Positions 1 through 9,989 of a stretch of 64,000 nucleotides of DNA are shown here, one piece after another. The notes under the pieces were generated by a model. The model did no database searches. It was not told the origin of the DNA and saw nothing but the letters and a program-made list of their open reading frames with translations. This stretch comes from Verrucomicrobia bacterium S94. GTDB lineage: Bacteria > Verrucomicrobiota > Kiritimatiellia > Kiritimatiellales > Pontiellaceae. The number at the start of each line of letters is the position of its first letter. Within the stretch, counting starts at the first letter, position 1. A program made the position numbers and the translations under genes. The stretch lies in contig CP036201.1 of the NCBI GenBank assembly GCA_004299845.1, forward strand, positions 124,001 through 188,000. Reading direction: 5' to 3'.

Positions 1-642
1 TCGTATTCGGTGCAGCACTATTATCAGGAATTTGAGGGACCCGATACGGCAGAGTGGCAGACGCATCAGGCTTCATTAATTTCAGCATATGCCTTATCGC
101 AACGGACGAGTATTAATGTGGGCGGATATTATTCGATACAGGTGAACGATGATGAGGACGGTTCTATTGCGGTACTTGGCGGAGGGTTTGATAGCCGGGT
201 AACGGACAAGACCGCAATTAGTTTCATGGGTGGTGTAGGGTATGCGGATTATGATCTGTCTGGATCCGATATCACAGGTCTGGTCGATTTGAAAGTCAAC
301 TGGCAGGCGGTCTCTAATTTCGGTCTCTATATTTCCGGAGGGAATTCGTATGAACCCGGCTATGATGGAGGCGAAGCACGTATGGTATATCGGATGGGGT
401 ATGGTGCAGATTGGTTGCTTGCATCTAAATGGAAATTGAGTGGATCGGTATTGCATAATTATGAAGATGGGATTGACGGAGATGATGATTCCATCTATGG
501 CAGTGTACAGCACTTTTTTACCGTGCAATGTGCTTATGATCTAACCCGTAGATTAAATTTGGCACTGATTGGAAATTATGCCAACGATCAGGAGCCGGTT
601 TCCCGTTCTACGGTTTCGCTGAGACTGGATTATACGTATTAG
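1..642 (+). CDS. Outer-membrane beta-barrel protein, C-terminal part (5' end outside window)
   Basis: The frame is open from base 1, so the start lies upstream; about 213 residues are visible. The sequence alternates polar and aromatic or hydrophobic residues in strands separated by Gly/Asp-rich turns (for example a GGGFDSRV turn and a YGADWLL strand). It finishes in LRLDYTY, an aromatic C-terminal residue as in proteins inserted by the BAM machinery. This supports an outer-membrane barrel. It sits ahead of a secreted beta-helix gene and a large polysaccharide locus, so a role in polysaccharide export or surface attachment is possible but not shown. I do not recognise the exact family. Confidence 0.6.
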   Translation, partial: SYSVQHYYQEFEGPDTAEWQTHQASLISAYALSQRTSINVGGYYSIQVNDDEDGSIAVLGGGFDSRVTDKTAISFMGGVGYADYDLSGSDITGLVDLKVNWQAVSNFGLYISGGNSYEPGYDGGEARMVYRMGYGADWLLASKWKLSGSVLHNYEDGIDGDDDSIYGSVQHFFTVQCAYDLTRRLNLALIGNYANDQEPVSRSTVSLRLDYTY

Positions 643-1230
643 TCAAAATGCAATGGTCTCTTTTGGGGTGTCTGCAAAAATGTACTTTTTACGTCCGGGC
701 ATTCCTTTCAGAGAGTTGTTTCCAGACTTTTAATCGCCCTGTGTAACCGCAGTTGAAGAATGGGAAGTTCATGGTTTTTCAGGCATTCCGTTGTTCTTAT
801 GGTCAGCTGATTCGCATGGTATGCTTTTTCTGTGGGCGTATTTTCATGCACAGCTACTGTTGCACAATTAGAAGCGATGTTTTGTTAAGTCGGTTGTTGT
901 GTTCTCTCCGCAATTTCGGTTCTGTAAGGCATTCTTGTTGCATGAGCGGCAATTTTACAGATTTAGTAAAAAATACTACTTCCGGTTTCTGCCCGCTCGG
1001 GGTTCAGGATGACCAATGGCGGCAGCGTGTTATTAGACTTGTAATATCGAATTGGTGATGCGGTCCAGAGGAGTGCCGGTTTTTATACTTATTTTCCATT
1101 CTGCTTGTGGCATAGGTGTTGCTTTATAGTCTGTAAGAGAGAAGCTTAGGCCGAAGTAACTGGAACGAATTTGAGATGAGGCTGAATTGATCAGCACCCG
1201 GCTTACTGTGTGATACAATGTGGAGCATGT
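643..1230. other. Intergenic stretch with no convincing gene
   Basis: About 590 bases separate the barrel gene from the next start. Short open frames exist on both strands, but none has a ribosome-binding site or a recognisable protein. A GGAG at 1222-1225 serves the following gene. I see no clear terminator hairpin, RNA gene or repeat. It may hold the promoter of the beta-helix gene or remnants of a lost gene. Confidence 0.4.
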
Positions 1231-4200
1231 ATGATGAATACGATGCAGTATAATTTTCTGAAGTTTAGTTTCCTGTTTGCGATGACGATCGGATTGACGA
1301 CTGTGGTTCGAGCGCAGGGGGATATCCCGATATGCAGGTGTCGGGTCCGACCGACGAGTTCCCTGCGGAGTTTGCCCCGTTTAATCCGCCTGTTGATACT
1401 GACTATGTGATTCCCGATGGGGCTCCTGAGATTGCAGAGTGGATACGGTCTAATCAGCCTGGTGATACATTAGTTCTTGCGGGAGAAAATTTTAGTTTAA
1501 AAACGGCTGATGAAGAAGGTGAGGATACTCGCTTTACCGTTTATGCAGGTGAAGAATTGTTGGTCGATGCTTCAATTCTTAGGTTGGATGGTCGTATCGG
1601 TTCTATAATGTTGCCGGAAATATTGCCGAAGAATGAAATGTATTTAATGTGGCCGTGCAATGCTGCAGGTTATGGCCGGCCTGTAGCTATCAATAAGGCG
1701 GAGCTTTGGTGGGTTGGTTTTGATCGGGTTGTTGCGGGAGAAACCTTTTCTGTCTATGGAAGGAATGTGTCTTTAAAAGGCGGAAAAAGTTATATCTTTG
1801 TGGAAAGTTACGGATGGGTTGAAAGTTTTTCGGCAAACCCGTTTAAAGCAACTTTTGCTGTTCCCAAAGAATTGGAAGAAGGAAGCTATCGGATCTGGTT
1901 GCACAATGGGTATGGGAAGGCATTCGGATGGTCTGATGCTACCAGTATACAGGTTGTATCAGCGGAAAACAGGAGCTCGAATATTTTCAATGTAATAGAT
2001 TTCGGGGCTGATGGAGGGGATTCGTATTCCGATAGTGAAGCTATAGGGAATGCTTTATCTGCTGCTGAAAAGGTTCCGGGGTCTACAGTCTATTTTCCCG
2101 CAGGAGTATATTTAGTAGATACTGTTGTGGAATGTAGAAGTGACAAGGTTGTTTGCGGTGATGGGATGGGGAAGAGTGTGATTCGATCCACCGGCGAATT
2201 CCCAGCGAGCAAACCCGTGCTTGCTGCAAAAGATAATGTAATTTTACGAGATCTGACTATTGAGTGTACTGCTGTTCTGGACGGAGCAGACGCAGTTACC
2301 ATGGGAGGGAGTGGCTCCTCTTTTCTCAGAGTGGAATTTTCTGCATTATTAGATGAGGAGCGCCGGACAATACTTGATATTACAGGGTCCTCTTATACAA
2401 CGATTACAGATTGTCGATTTATTCAAGTGAATGATGTGAATTTAACAGAAGCCACACAGGCTAGATTCAGCGGATGTACTTTCTTGGGAACTGAAGACTG
2501 TAATCAGATGGTTACCCTGAAAGGATCGCAATATATTGATTTCAGTGAATGTTTTGCGGGGAATTATGATGAGACAGATGCTTCCGGTAGTTTTGGGTGG
2601 TGCAAGGGACGATGGTTGACCGGGGCTGGGCCATCTAAAGATTGTTATTTCGGACTTAATGAAACGAAAAATATGCTTCCAAGACAGTCTGCACCTTACG
2701 CGAAAGATATTTCTCCTTCATATATAGGGGATTATGAGCAGATTGATAATAATTGGGGCAGCAGGTTTGGAGATTTGAAAATCTTCCGGAAGTTGCTAAT
2801 GGGAGAAAGGGACGTTTGTATATTATCGAAAGTCCGGAGGGCGATATTCTTAGAAGTTATGAAATAAAAGAACGGATTGATACTGCTTCTGGAGAACTAA
2901 TTCTTGCTGTCGAGGATTGGCTTTCGAAAAAACCTTCTGATTTAAACTGTAAAGTAGAGTTGCGTGACGTAGTTGATCAGAATTCCGGTGAGCAGATTAT
3001 GTTTGAGGGATTGGTGACTAGATTTCGGGGAAATCCGGTTGAAGTATCAGATTATAAGGTCCGTTTTGACAAGTTATCCGTCAGTAATGGCCCTCGGATG
3101 ATTTCTGTTGTTCAGGGAAAAGGGGTTGGTCAATCGCGAAGGATTCTGTCCTTAGATGAGGCATCGGGGGAAGTTATTTTAGAAAAACCGTGGAGGGTTA
3201 TTCCGGATACGGAAAGTGTTTTGGCTGTAGGAAACTATTTAAGCCGGGTGGTCGTCTATGGAAATACATTGGATGGAAGACCGTATGGCGCAACTAATGA
3301 TAAAACAGCATCAACGGGAGCGGAGGCTTATGGTGGGGCATCAGATTTCATCGTGTATGGTAATGTTTTTACTGAGCTGGAAAGTGCTTCACATAATTTT
3401 GGATATGGATCTTTTGAGTTTGATGGGATCCATAGCACTGTAGCCCCAAATTATTTCAATGTTTTTGAATCCAATTTAGTTGAAACATGCTTCTTTGGGG
3501 CTCCAAACACTCTTTATTGTCCGAAAAGTGAACTGCCGATACAAGATGGAGATATCGGCCTTTTGGGCAATCTGTGGAGAGGAAATATATTTAGTAATAT
3601 TGTTTCTACTGTATTCAGCTCTAGATCCACTTTTTCTGATCCGTCAATCTACATGAATGTATATGATGGAAATGTAGCTGTTAATTGTGGGGAGTTCCTA
3701 AATGAGGGCCAAGGGAATAGGCACAGTGTGATTGTTAATAACAAAAGCATACATCAGAATGTAGAAAAAGCTGAAATAAATACTGAAGCCGACAATGTTC
3801 CAATTCTGTATGGAAATCAATGGAGCTCATCTTCTCCATATGAGGCTTTGAAGGTGAAGCTGGGGGTTTTGGCTGCACCGCATCGGGTTATTCTGATTAA
3901 TGAATCGGTTAAAAATTTCAAGATTTTTAATTTAGGTTCAGCGGAACTTCTATGGAGTGCAGTTTCGAAGGCTGATTGGATTTCTCTTGAATCTGACGAG
4001 GGAATGCTATCTGCAGAGGAGGCCGCACAGATAGGCTTTGAAATTTTAAATGTTCCCGAAGAAGGGGACGAGGCGCAGGTTGAACTTCAATCTGGAGATG
4101 GTAAAACGTTTTCCTTAACGTTGATTTATGAACCAGAAGCTATCATATTGAATGACAGCATTACATATCCTTTACGGGGTTTGAGGGGAAACTGATCAGG

Positions 4201-4386
4201 GCCAGTGTGTGGGATGAGGTCGCGGAAAAGTGGGAAATACTTTGGGCTAAAGAATCTCCAGTCGAGCTTAAGATAGATAACCTAGTAAATGGAAGATGGT
4301 ACAAGGTTTTACTGGAGGAGTACGAAGAAGAGACGGAAATGTGGAAAAAAGCGCATGCCGAGTTCTGGTTCTGTCCGCGAAAATAA
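1231..4386 (+). CDS. Secreted right-handed beta-helix (pectate-lyase-3-like) protein, interrupted by three frameshifts
   Basis: Joined across three breaks this encodes about 1,050 residues. GGAG at 1222-1225 precedes ATG 1231 (or 1234). A signal peptide (FLFAMTIGLTTVVRAQ) is followed, after a frame change at a G5 run (1317-1321), by a long domain. Near residue 250 comes NVIDFGADGGDSYSDSEAI...VYFPAGVYLVD, the typical opening of pectate-lyase-superfamily beta-helices, then repeated short strands (VYGNTL, VYGNVF, FESNLVE). Frame changes at 2755-2758 (G4) and at 4176-4179 or 4185-4188 (G4) are each repaired by one extra G. The restored ends read NNWGQQVWRFENLPE and PLRGFEGKLIRASVWDE, finishing at TAA 4384-4386. 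Inference: an extracellular or surface polysaccharide-acting protein made alongside the neighbouring polysaccharide locus. Substrate and catalysis are unknown. The breaks may be assembly errors. Confidence 0.7.
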
Positions 4387-4482
4387 CCCATACGGATTAT
4401 TATTAATAGGGTTTAATCAAAGGTAATGTCTGTAATGTAAGAATTATGGATAATACCTTTTTGTAAAGATTGTTTGTGGCAG

Positions 4483-6030
4483 ATGCCTGAGTTTAAGTCT
4501 GACAGTAGCTTGAAACGAATCCTGAGCAATGGTGTTTACACTGTTAGTCGATTCGGTGTATATGCGATTTCCGGAATTCTATTTATTCCTTTTTTGGTAA
4601 AAGAGTTTGGAAGCGGTTCTTATGGACTGCTTGCTCTGGGAGGATTCCTTACTCAGTATATTGGTATGATTTCCAGTTGTGTGGGAACGGCTGTTGCTCG
4701 CTATTTAAATATTGCTCTTAACAGCAATGATTGGAGACAGGCTAATGAGATCTTTACAACGGCTATTGTAGCGAATGCAGGTTTTATCTTGTTGCAACTT
4801 CCTTTGTTTGCTTTAGGGGTTTGGAAATTAGATTGGTTGATAGATTTCCCTGAGGAGCTTTCACGTGATTTTCGTATTTTAGTTGCGTGTAATATTTTGC
4901 TGTTTTTCTTAAACATTATGAAGGGGGTGCTGTTTACTCCTATTCAGGCTGCAAACCGTTTGGATATCAGTGAAAAATTCATGATCGGATCGCAGATTGC
5001 AAGAATGGTGCTTCTGTTTAGTTTAATCAAATGCTGTGGTGCAAGGCTTTGGATTGTCGGGGCTGTTGATCTGAGTCTTTCAGTTTGTGTGTTTTTAATC
5101 GGAATATCCATATACCACAGGCTTGTACAGAAAAACCTCGTTTTCAAGCGCGAATATATTACAGCCAAGTGGGTAAAGCCTATTCTTTCGATGGCAGGGT
5201 GGTCTTTGGTTTCAATGCTTGGGTTTTCGTTGTTTGTGAAGACTGATGTGTGGATTATCAATCGATTTGTGAGTAAGGAAATGGCAGGGGTGTATGCGGC
5301 ATTATTGGTGTGGCCTAATCTTATCAAGCAGATTGGTTCGGTGTTGGGGGGATTGGTGGCGCCAGTCTTTACGATTGATTTCGCGCATGGGCGTAATGAA
5401 CGTATGATAGATAGCCTGATGTTTTCCGCTCAGTTCGTGGCATATGCGGCATCGCTCCTTTGTGGTATATTTATTGCGTTGGCTCCGGGGTTGATCAGAT
5501 TGTGGCTTGATGAGACCTTTATTCAGTATGCGTTATGGATTCGTTTATTACTGGGCTTGTTGGTTTTCACAATCAGCGGTTCTGTCTTTTGGCGGATTTT
5601 TGTAACGATCGGAGAAACAAAATATATGGGATTGGGAAATCTTATTCCGGGAGTATTGAACATATCCTTTTCATTATTGCTGGTACATTTCGGCTATGGT
5701 GCTTTGGGGGTGATTTGCGCGTCAATGGTTGCTCTGGTCTTAAAAGAAAATATTCTTTTTCCGGTTTGGATATCCAAAGAAGTTGGCATTCCGTTTTCGC
5801 GGTTTCTATTAATTTACCTTCGTGCTGGAGCCGGATGTGTGTTGGTTATTCTGGTAAGCCGGTTACTGATTTCAACGCCTGTTGATCTGTCGATATGGCA
5901 ACTGGGTTATGTAATGCCCTTGAGTGGGCTGGCTCTTCTTGGTCTTGTCATATTTATGTCAACCAATAGTGAAAAGCTGGCCTTCATGAAGGTGCTTCAG
6001 AATCACTTTCTGATAGGAATAAAAAAATGA
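4483..6030 (+). CDS. Polysaccharide flippase (Wzx / MATE-like, oligosaccharide flippase family)
   Basis: A 515-residue integral membrane protein with about 12-14 hydrophobic segments and short charged loops. Its N-terminal pattern (NGVYTVSRFGVYAISGILFIPFLVKEFGSGSYGLLAL) is typical of Wzx/RfbX flippases, which move undecaprenyl-linked oligosaccharides across the inner membrane. I chose ATG 4483 over the in-frame TTG at 4474, though the ribosome site is weak. It is the first gene of the glycosyltransferase run and its stop overlaps the next start. With the Wzy-like polymerase at 9986 it indicates a Wzx/Wzy-dependent pathway; no Wza/Wzc export genes are in the window. Confidence 0.85.
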   Translation: MPEFKSDSSLKRILSNGVYTVSRFGVYAISGILFIPFLVKEFGSGSYGLLALGGFLTQYIGMISSCVGTAVARYLNIALNSNDWRQANEIFTTAIVANAGFILLQLPLFALGVWKLDWLIDFPEELSRDFRILVACNILLFFLNIMKGVLFTPIQAANRLDISEKFMIGSQIARMVLLFSLIKCCGARLWIVGAVDLSLSVCVFLIGISIYHRLVQKNLVFKREYITAKWVKPILSMAGWSLVSMLGFSLFVKTDVWIINRFVSKEMAGVYAALLVWPNLIKQIGSVLGGLVAPVFTIDFAHGRNERMIDSLMFSAQFVAYAASLLCGIFIALAPGLIRLWLDETFIQYALWIRLLLGLLVFTISGSVFWRIFVTIGETKYMGLGNLIPGVLNISFSLLLVHFGYGALGVICASMVALVLKENILFPVWISKEVGIPFSRFLLIYLRAGAGCVLVILVSRLLISTPVDLSIWQLGYVMPLSGLALLGLVIFMSTNSEKLAFMKVLQNHFLIGIKK

Positions 6031-6983
6031 AGATATCCATATTAGTTGTTTATTTCGGAAATCTTCCGCCTTTTGTTCCGTTGTTTCTCTCTTCATGTGC
6101 AAATAATTCTGCAATCGATTTTTTATTATTGGGTGATGCATGGCAAACGCTTAATGGGGATGTGCCGAAAAATTGTCGTATACTTGGAATTGGTCTGGAT
6201 GAATTTAAGAAACGGGCTCTTGCTGCCACGGGTATTAGGCCCGGGTTTTCATCGCCATATAAATTGTGTGATTATAAACCGGCTCTTGGAGCAATTTTTG
6301 AGCGGGAGCTTTCCGGATTTGATTATTGGGGGTTTTGCGATACCGATATCATCCTGGGAGATGTGATGTCGTTTCTAGGGGACTTGGAATCATATGATAT
6401 TTTCAGTACCTGCAGGGAATATCTAAGCGGGCCGTTGTTTCTTTTCAGAAACACAGAGCGAGTCAACAGGTTGTATTCCGGGAGCAGAGATATTGAAAAA
6501 GTGATGAGTTCCGAGAGACATTATTGTTTTGATGAGTGTTCTTTCGCTTGGTCGAAGCTTCTCGCTGGTCAGTCTATTCTTGAGGTCGATACTGAAATTG
6601 AGAGTATGACGGAGGTTATTGTTAAGGCTCGCGATAGAGGGGAGATTACGGCTCATTTTGAGAGTCTTTCGCTGGAGCCTCGCAGGGGGTTTAAGGGTGT
6701 GGTATCGGTGGATAACGGGCGGGTTATGATGAATGAACAATCCTATATTCATTATCATCACTTACACAATAAAGGCAGTTCGGTTTATACCTATCCAAAA
6801 TGGCACTGGAGTCAGGTGCCTGAGAGCTACTGGATTAATCGTTACGGTGTGTTTGGTAAACACGGGCTGGATATCGGTTACCGGCTTAATCAATATAAGA
6901 ACCGGTGGTTAAAACGCGTTGGCAGAAATTTGAGCAACCCATTAGCTGGGGGGAAGGATAATAATGCCACAAAAATTACGTAG
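6027..6983 (+). CDS. GT-A-like glycosyltransferase (DUF6625-like)
   Basis: 318 residues, overlapping the flippase stop by four bases. An N-terminal MKISILVVYFG strand, the pattern SPYKLCDYKPALG (76-88) and a metal-binding type DTD at 105-107 (WGFCDTDIILGD) suggest a GT-A fold that uses a nucleotide sugar. The overall look resembles DUF6625-type proteins found in capsule and LPS loci. The C-terminal part carries a His/Tyr-rich stretch (YIHYHHLHNKGSS). Donor and acceptor cannot be told from sequence. Confidence 0.65.
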   Translation: MKISILVVYFGNLPPFVPLFLSSCANNSAIDFLLLGDAWQTLNGDVPKNCRILGIGLDEFKKRALAATGIRPGFSSPYKLCDYKPALGAIFERELSGFDYWGFCDTDIILGDVMSFLGDLESYDIFSTCREYLSGPLFLFRNTERVNRLYSGSRDIEKVMSSERHYCFDECSFAWSKLLAGQSILEVDTEIESMTEVIVKARDRGEITAHFESLSLEPRRGFKGVVSVDNGRVMMNEQSYIHYHHLHNKGSSVYTYPKWHWSQVPESYWINRYGVFGKHGLDIGYRLNQYKNRWLKRVGRNLSNPLAGGKDNNATKIT

Positions 6984-7015
6984 AAGGTCCAGAGCCAGAT
7001 TAAAGGCAATTCTTG

Positions 7016-7984
7016 ATGAAGAAGATGTTGAAGTATAATTTTGTCGGCAATCCAGATAGCGGGGATAATCTTAATGAATTACGTCGGTTGTCTTGGGATG
7101 AGGGTATCGTTATGTGTGCTCGGCATGCATGGGTTTGGCCTCTATATTGCCAGCTTAAGATGAAAGGACTGCCTGTTTTATTTAATTACGAATTACAAGA
7201 GGATGCGGTTAATTTTGTACATGCTCAGGTGGCGAGGGTTATACTGAGTCCTCATGAGCTGAGTAAATATTTTGTGGTTGTCATTCGTGCTGATTATCGG
7301 AGTTTTCCTTTCGGTCGATTTGAGATTGTGCAGAATAAGCATTGTGCAGCGGGAACTCGCCGGATTTTCATGCCTCACTATCCGCAACCGGGTTTATTGC
7401 CGCGGATGAAAGAGCGGACTAAGGTTGAAAATGTATGTTTTAGTGGGCAGGCCAATAATTTTTGTTTAGATAAAGAACAATTAGGAAATGATCTTGAGCA
7501 GTTGGGATGTAAATTGATTTTCCGGGAATGTGGTGAATGGCAGGATATGCGAGAGGTTGATGTACTTTTGGGTATCCGCTCTTTATCAAAAAAAAAATAC
7601 CATAGCAAACCACCCACAAAATTGTTTAATGCCTGGCTGTCCAGGATACCATTTATTGGGGGCTATGATTCCGCTTATGAACAAGTGGGACGGCCGGGAA
7701 CCGATTTCCTTAGAGTTTCAACATATTCGGAATTATTAGATGCAGTTTCTCAACTTAAGAAAAAACCGGAATTGTATAATCGCATCGTAGAATCAGGATT
7801 GAAAAAGGGAGAGAATTTTACCGCGGCGGCTACTACAGAACGCTGGGTTAACTTTATTGAAGAGAATGTTGTTCCTGCTTTTAATTGTTGGAATGCTTGT
7901 GAGTGGAGTATCTCTCAGGGGATTAAAAATCGGCTGTATACTATGGATAAATGGTATCATCGAATGCGTGGTCTGGGTCGTTAG
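7016..7984 (+). CDS. Glycosyltransferase-like protein (GT-B C-terminal half recognisable)
   Basis: About 322 residues from ATG 7016 (TTG 7013 and ATG 7025 are alternatives). The C-terminal half has KPPTKLFNAWLSRIPFIGGYDSAYEQVG followed by LRVSTYSELLDAVSQL, a layout like the donor-binding half of GT-B glycosyltransferases with a spore-coat CgeB-like flavour. The N-terminal half is less familiar. A 24-codon frame from ATG 6963 ends inside this gene's start and is probably not translated as a separate product. Position within the operon supports a role in assembling the same glycan. Confidence 0.55.
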   Translation: MKKMLKYNFVGNPDSGDNLNELRRLSWDEGIVMCARHAWVWPLYCQLKMKGLPVLFNYELQEDAVNFVHAQVARVILSPHELSKYFVVVIRADYRSFPFGRFEIVQNKHCAAGTRRIFMPHYPQPGLLPRMKERTKVENVCFSGQANNFCLDKEQLGNDLEQLGCKLIFRECGEWQDMREVDVLLGIRSLSKKKYHSKPPTKLFNAWLSRIPFIGGYDSAYEQVGRPGTDFLRVSTYSELLDAVSQLKKKPELYNRIVESGLKKGENFTAAATTERWVNFIEENVVPAFNCWNACEWSISQGIKNRLYTMDKWYHRMRGLGR

Positions 7985-8008
7985 CCAGAATGCAGAATTG
8001 GGATTATT

Positions 8009-8899
8009 ATGAATATTTGTTTAGCGGCCGATGCGAACTACCTGCAGCACCTTGTTGTCACCATGGCATCCGTAATCATAAACTCGAATCCTAAGGAGCC
8101 GTTGGATTTTACGGTACTCACGGATGGAAGTATTAATCCGGACTGTCTGAATGGAATAAGCGGAGGGCGTTCATATGGTGTGCGAGTGATAAATGCTGCC
8201 GAGTTGGTACACGAGCATATGGAAATTGATACTGAATGCCGGTGGCCCGTGGCCGTATATTATCGTTTATTATTGCCTTCGTTATGTGAATCGGATTCAC
8301 GGATTATTTATCTGGATTGCGATACAATTGTTCGCAAGCCACTCGATGAGCTGTGGAATCTTCCGATGGAGGAGTATTCTGTTGCGGGTGTCGCGGACGA
8401 CGGATTCGGTCATAAAAAGCGGTTGGCACAGTATGGTGTGCAACTAAGAAATGAATACCTTAATTCAGGTGTTATGCTTTGGAATCTCGATCGTATTCGT
8501 TGCGGCGATTATGAAAGACGGCTGGAGGATGCCAGTATGCGCTTACCGAATCCGGAATTCCCTGATCAAGACTGGATTAATATAATGTTCGATACGGAAA
8601 AAAAGATAATTCCGGCGAAGTGGAATGCTATGAGTCACATATTTGAGCGGAAGAGGGGTACTGTGATCAATGATTCTGAGGAACTCCGTGCCGCAACGTG
8701 TGATCCCTACATTTGCCATTTTACAAACATAAAACCATGGACTATGACCTATACGGCGCATCCCTATTGGTTCGAATATTGGGAATATCTTGCTCGCACT
8801 TCATTTGCAGGTCGAAAGTACTGGGGAATTGTCAAAAAACAGTTTCTTTCCTCTGATCAGTCTTTGCTGTATCGACTGGTCAGATTTGTAAAAAAGTAA
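8009..8899 (+). CDS. Glycosyltransferase family 8 (LgtC-like)
   Basis: 296 residues, of usual length for GT8. Visible motifs are the N-terminal MNICLAADANYLQHLVVTMASV, YYRLLLP (84-90), the metal-binding DCD at 103-105 (IIYLDCDTIV), NSGVMLWN near 150 and the C-terminal HFTNIKPW. GT8 enzymes are retaining galactosyl- or glucosyltransferases that use UDP-sugars in LPS core and capsule synthesis. It probably adds a hexose to the lipid-linked repeat unit at the cytoplasmic face. The start is ATG after a short gap from the previous gene. Confidence 0.85.
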   Translation: MNICLAADANYLQHLVVTMASVIINSNPKEPLDFTVLTDGSINPDCLNGISGGRSYGVRVINAAELVHEHMEIDTECRWPVAVYYRLLLPSLCESDSRIIYLDCDTIVRKPLDELWNLPMEEYSVAGVADDGFGHKKRLAQYGVQLRNEYLNSGVMLWNLDRIRCGDYERRLEDASMRLPNPEFPDQDWINIMFDTEKKIIPAKWNAMSHIFERKRGTVINDSEELRAATCDPYICHFTNIKPWTMTYTAHPYWFEYWEYLARTSFAGRKYWGIVKKQFLSSDQSLLYRLVRFVKK

Positions 8900-8906
8900 T
8901 GGTTTT

Positions 8907-9989
8907 ATGAAGGTATTATTTTATTTTGGTGTTTTTGCGCGAATCGGTGGTATCGAAGAGTTTACGAAAGATTTGGCTTCGGTGCTTTGCGTCAATGGGA
9001 TGGAGGTCAGCATTGTATGTGCCTCATTGAAAAGTCCGATTCTGGATGAAATGGGGCGCATTGGAGTTAAAGTGCAGCGGATACCGTTTTATTGGGGGTG
9101 TCGGTGGAATTTGCCGGATTATGTGTTGCTCCCTTTCGCTCTTCACCAATTAAATAAAGCAGACGTAGTGATACATCAAAAGCCATTTAAAAAATGGTTT
9201 TACAAACTGTTTTCCAGAAAACCGAAACATGTATATATCACAGCTTATCGTCCTCGTGAGCAATTTCGGGATGCCAGCACTCTGAATTTTTTTTTCTCAT
9301 GGTTTGATCATATTTTCACGCAGGCGACTTTGTTTAAAGAGGATCTACGAAAAGGGGGGGTGAATTGTTCTATTTCTGTTTTGCCTTACACGCCTCCACA
9401 GGGAGCTTCTGTTTTGCCAATGCCTTTCGAAAAAAATAAAGTGTTGCGTATTGCCATGATGGGAAGAATTGAGCCTCAAAAGAATCCATTTTATGCGATA
9501 GAAATTATTTCAGGGCTTTCCCATTGCTTGAAGCAGTCCGGCATTGGAGTTGAGTTTCATGTGTATGGATCGGGATCATTATTGGAGAAGGTAAGATCAT
9601 TTGCGGATCAGCAAGGAGTCACGGTTGTATTTCATGGGGTTTATCAGCGTAAAGATGTCCCGGGTATTGTCGCTGAGAATGATTGTTTTTTGATTTCGTC
9701 CGTTTCGGAAGGACAGTGCATTGTTGCGTTGGAGGTTTTAGCTGGTGGCCGGCCTCTCTTTGCTACTGCAGTCGGTGCGTTGCCTGATATTTTACGTACA
9801 CCCGTTCGTGGGGCATTAATTCCTCAGGGAAATTCAGAAAAAGCGATATCGATTATCCTAGATTGGCTGGAGGAAAATCAGCCGATTTCTCCTGAGTCTA
9901 TTCAGGGAAGTTATAAGGACGATTATGACGGAGAAGCTGTAGCTAATCAGTATATTGGTGTATTTCAAAATTTAGTTGGGGACGTATGA
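8907..9989 (+). CDS. Glycosyltransferase family 4 (GT-B)
   Basis: 360 residues. The N-terminal Rossmann half opens with MKVLFYFGVFARIGGIEEFTKDLASVL, and the C-terminal donor half has MMGRIEPQKNP, HVYGSGSLLEKV and SSVSEGQCIVALEVLAGGRPLFATAVGALPDI, the GT4 pattern with its E-x7-E-like region. Retaining transferases of this family use NDP-sugars. The stop overlaps the start of the polymerase gene by four bases, which supports translational coupling. Confidence 0.82.
   Translation: MKVLFYFGVFARIGGIEEFTKDLASVLCVNGMEVSIVCASLKSPILDEMGRIGVKVQRIPFYWGCRWNLPDYVLLPFALHQLNKADVVIHQKPFKKWFYKLFSRKPKHVYITAYRPREQFRDASTLNFFFSWFDHIFTQATLFKEDLRKGGVNCSISVLPYTPPQGASVLPMPFEKNKVLRIAMMGRIEPQKNPFYAIEIISGLSHCLKQSGIGVEFHVYGSGSLLEKVRSFADQQGVTVVFHGVYQRKDVPGIVAENDCFLISSVSEGQCIVALEVLAGGRPLFATAVGALPDILRTPVRGALIPQGNSEKAISIILDWLEENQPISPESIQGSYKDDYDGEAVANQYIGVFQNLVGDV

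Noticed and set aside
753-1058. 101-codon plus-strand frame between the barrel and beta-helix genes
   Set aside because: Cys-rich, no ribosome site and no protein-like pattern.
1033-1218. 61-codon minus-strand frame with fairly natural composition
   Set aside because: No ribosome site and too short to tell from chance; could be a remnant but cannot be supported.
6963-7037. 24-codon frame (MPQKLRRRSRARLKAIL...) before the 7016 gene
   Set aside because: It overlaps the start of a real gene and has no independent support; I could not tie it to that gene through a frameshift.
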